From Spirodela intermedia (taxonomy: Eukaryota; Streptophyta; Magnoliopsida; Alismatales; Araceae), in NCBI GenBank assembly GCA_902729315.2, contig LR746269.1, positions 9,398,231-9,462,230 of the forward strand: DNA of 64,000 bases. The letters run 5' to 3'. The position numbers were made by a program, and so were the translations under genes. Shown piece by piece: positions 62,368-64,000 of the stretch (its first letter is position 1; the number at the start of each line of letters is the position of its first letter). Below the pieces are notes generated by a model. It was given only the letters and a program-made list of their open reading frames with translations, was not told the origin of the DNA and did not search any database.

Positions 62368-64000
62368 GGCTGGAGCTGAACCCACCGAAATGCAGCGAGA
62401 TGAGCATGGAGGAGAGGAGAAGCCTTGTCCGGGAGTTATCTCAGTGGGCTCGGGGTGCCCCCGAACTGCTGCAGTCATGGAGCCGCAGGGATCTCCTGGA
62501 GCTCCTCTGCCTGGAGATGGGTAAGGAGCGCAAGTACACTGGTCTTACCAAATTCAACATCATAGAGAACCTTCTAAGGATTGTCTCCGGGAAGAAGAAG
62601 CCTGGGAAGTCGGTGGAGGACGCCATGGACGCCGCCCATCCTTCCCTGTCGAACCCTCCGCCGCCTGCTAAGAGACAGCGTAAGAACGCTCATCCGCGTC
62701 GCCTCCCTCTGGAGGCAAGCCGCTCCATGGAGAGGATTGCAGGGGAATCCGTCGAGGCGTCCAAACTCTGCAAGAACGCGGCATGCAGGGCGAGCATGGG
62801 CCCCGAAGAGCCCTTCTGCCGCCGGTGTTCTTGCTGTAGTTGCCACAAGTTCGACGAAAATAAGGACCCGAGCTTGTGGCTGGTCTGCGGCTCAGAGGCT
62901 CCGTCTGAGGGAGATTCCTGCGGCGCTTCTTATCATTTAGAGTGCGTTCTAAAGCAGGAAAAGGGGGGTGTTGCCAGAACTGAGCTTGGAGAGGGGCTGG
63001 ACGGAAGCTTCTACTGCGTTCATTGTGGGAAAGTCAACGACTTGCTGGGGTAATTTCTCCTTCCTGCTCTGAGCTTGGTGGCCATGCTTTATTTTTTCAT
63101 GGGACCTCTTCATGGGTTTTGATGTCCTAATCTTTTTATTGAAATTCTGCTTTTGATCTACGATTACGGGCTGATGCAGAATGAATCAGACGGTTCGTTC
63201 GACCCTGTTCATGATCAAAAGTCAACTTAGTAGAACTGCCTCACTGGATGGAGTGGGAAGCTTTTATTGCTAGATCTTGAGAATCCCGATCCGCGTTTCT
63301 CTCCAGTTCTTTTGACGGGGAGGAGGAGGGGGGGTGTCTTCGTGGTCCTGGGGACGTATAGCTTCCGTGTTCATTGTTGCGATATGTCCGGCAGGTGCCT
63401 GAGGAAGCAGCTTTCTACTGCGAGGAAGGCTCGGCGCGTTGACACCCTCTGCTACAGGCTGTCTCTGAGCCGGAGGATTCTCAACGGTAACCCGAGGGTC
63501 AAGAATCTGCACGGCGTCGTGGATTCGGCAGCGAGGAAGCTGGAAGCGGAAGTTGGAACTCTGGACGGCTTGCCGGCGAAGATGGGCCGGGGCATCGTCA
63601 ACAGGCTGTCTTCCGGCGCCGAAGTCCAGAGCCTCTGCGCCGCCGCCATTGCGACGGTTGATTCCATGCTCTCGTCTTCGTCTCCTTCCCTGACGAACCA
63701 GGGTAAGCCCCCTCGTCCTCAGATCGAAACCCTATATTTCCCGGTTGGCGTTGGCTTGATCATTGCTTTGTTTGGATGGGACGTATTATCTGCAGACTTG
63801 GGCCCCCCTTCTATCTCCGTTGACTTCGAAGATGTGTCTCCGACGAGCCTGACGGTGGTTGTGGGTCTGCGGGAAGAAGCGCCACAGCTTCCGGCGACGG
63901 GCTACTCCCTGTGGTGTCGGAAGGTGGAGGCGGCCAAGTATCCGGTGGAGCCCGTCGCTATGTTGGCGGAACCGGAGAGGAGGTTCTCGGTTTCCGGCCT
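62368..64000 (+). CDS. VIN3-like PHD-finger protein (partial, cut at window end)
   Basis: Chromatin protein of the VIN3/VRN5/VEL family, which works with Polycomb PRC2 in silencing such as vernalization. Recognised exons: about 62368-63049, 63395-63702 and 63796 to beyond 64000. Family text in order: CSEMSMEERRSLVRELSQW, ELLQSWSRRDLLELL, GKERKYTGLTKFNIIENLL, basic AKRQRKN linker, the atypical PHD (CRRCSCCSCHKFDENKDPS then WLVC, SYHLECVL, CVHCGK), the VEL-specific helical part RKQLSTARKARRVDTLCYR, and the start of a fibronectin III domain (SISVDFEDVSPTSLTVVV). The C-terminal VEL domain lies outside the window. No in-frame ATG precedes the acceptor at 62366-62367 in its own frame, so a first coding exon upstream is expected (ATGs at 61747, 61804 or 61960 are options); otherwise translation would begin at 62400. 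Confidence 0.88.

Overview
This is a nuclear segment of a flowering plant, most likely a monocot. The evidence is the plant-only gene families (CIPK, Aux/IAA, FPF1, CBP60, group C MAPKK, PPR proteins), short GT-AG introns, and very GC-rich intronless genes (MAPKK, subtilase) next to AT-rich introns. About 15 genes lie in 64 kb, so the region is gene-dense. Long (GA)n/(CT)n microsatellites occur in nearly every gap and in several leaders. A compact monocot genome such as a duckweed would fit, but I cannot prove a species from sequence alone.

Layout. 0.65-6 kb (+): PB1-domain Raf-like protein kinase, 8 exons. 7.1-9.5 kb (+): plant-specific acidic protein of unknown function, 3 exons. 10-12.4 kb (-): CIPK21-like calcium-signalling kinase, 14 exons. 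12.4-16.1 kb: CT/GA-rich gap. 16.1-20.4 kb (+): secretory-type xylose isomerase, about 20 exons, with a defective-looking join near its N-terminus. 21.3-22.4 kb (-): intronless MKK4/MKK5-type MAPKK. 22.4-28 kb: AT-rich DNA holding a decayed Ty1/copia element (-). 28.2-31 kb (-): WSS1-like DNA-protein crosslink protease. 32.7-37.9 kb (+): CBP60 calmodulin-binding protein. 38.6-43.7 kb (+): PPR-CBS fusion protein. 43.9-46.3 kb (+): secreted subtilase. 46.7-47.6 kb (-): GT31 galactosyltransferase. 48-50.9 kb: AT-rich DNA with a decayed Ty3/gypsy gag trace. 51-52.9 kb (+): intronless PPR protein like At2g35030. 53.4-53.7 kb (-): histone H4 with a clear histone promoter. 55.2-55.8 kb (+): IAA33-like non-canonical Aux/IAA. 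57-58.1 kb: degenerate GATA/GAGA array and a possible LTR fragment. 58.8-59.1 kb (-): FPF1-like. 62.4-64 kb (+, cut by the window end): VIN3-like PHD protein.

The genes do not form an operon-like unit. Several belong to signalling: Raf-like MAPKKK, MAPKK, CIPK21 and CBP60 (calcium and stress), IAA33 (auxin), and FPF1 and VIN3-like (flowering). I found no CRISPR array, no convincing tRNA or rRNA gene and no clearly new system. The most unusual points are the broken N-terminal segment of the xylose isomerase, the apparent loss of a zinc ribbon in the gene at 7.1 kb, and the DLG/HFD catalytic motifs of the Raf-like kinase. Exon boundaries below come from my own reading of GT/AG sites with frame bookkeeping.
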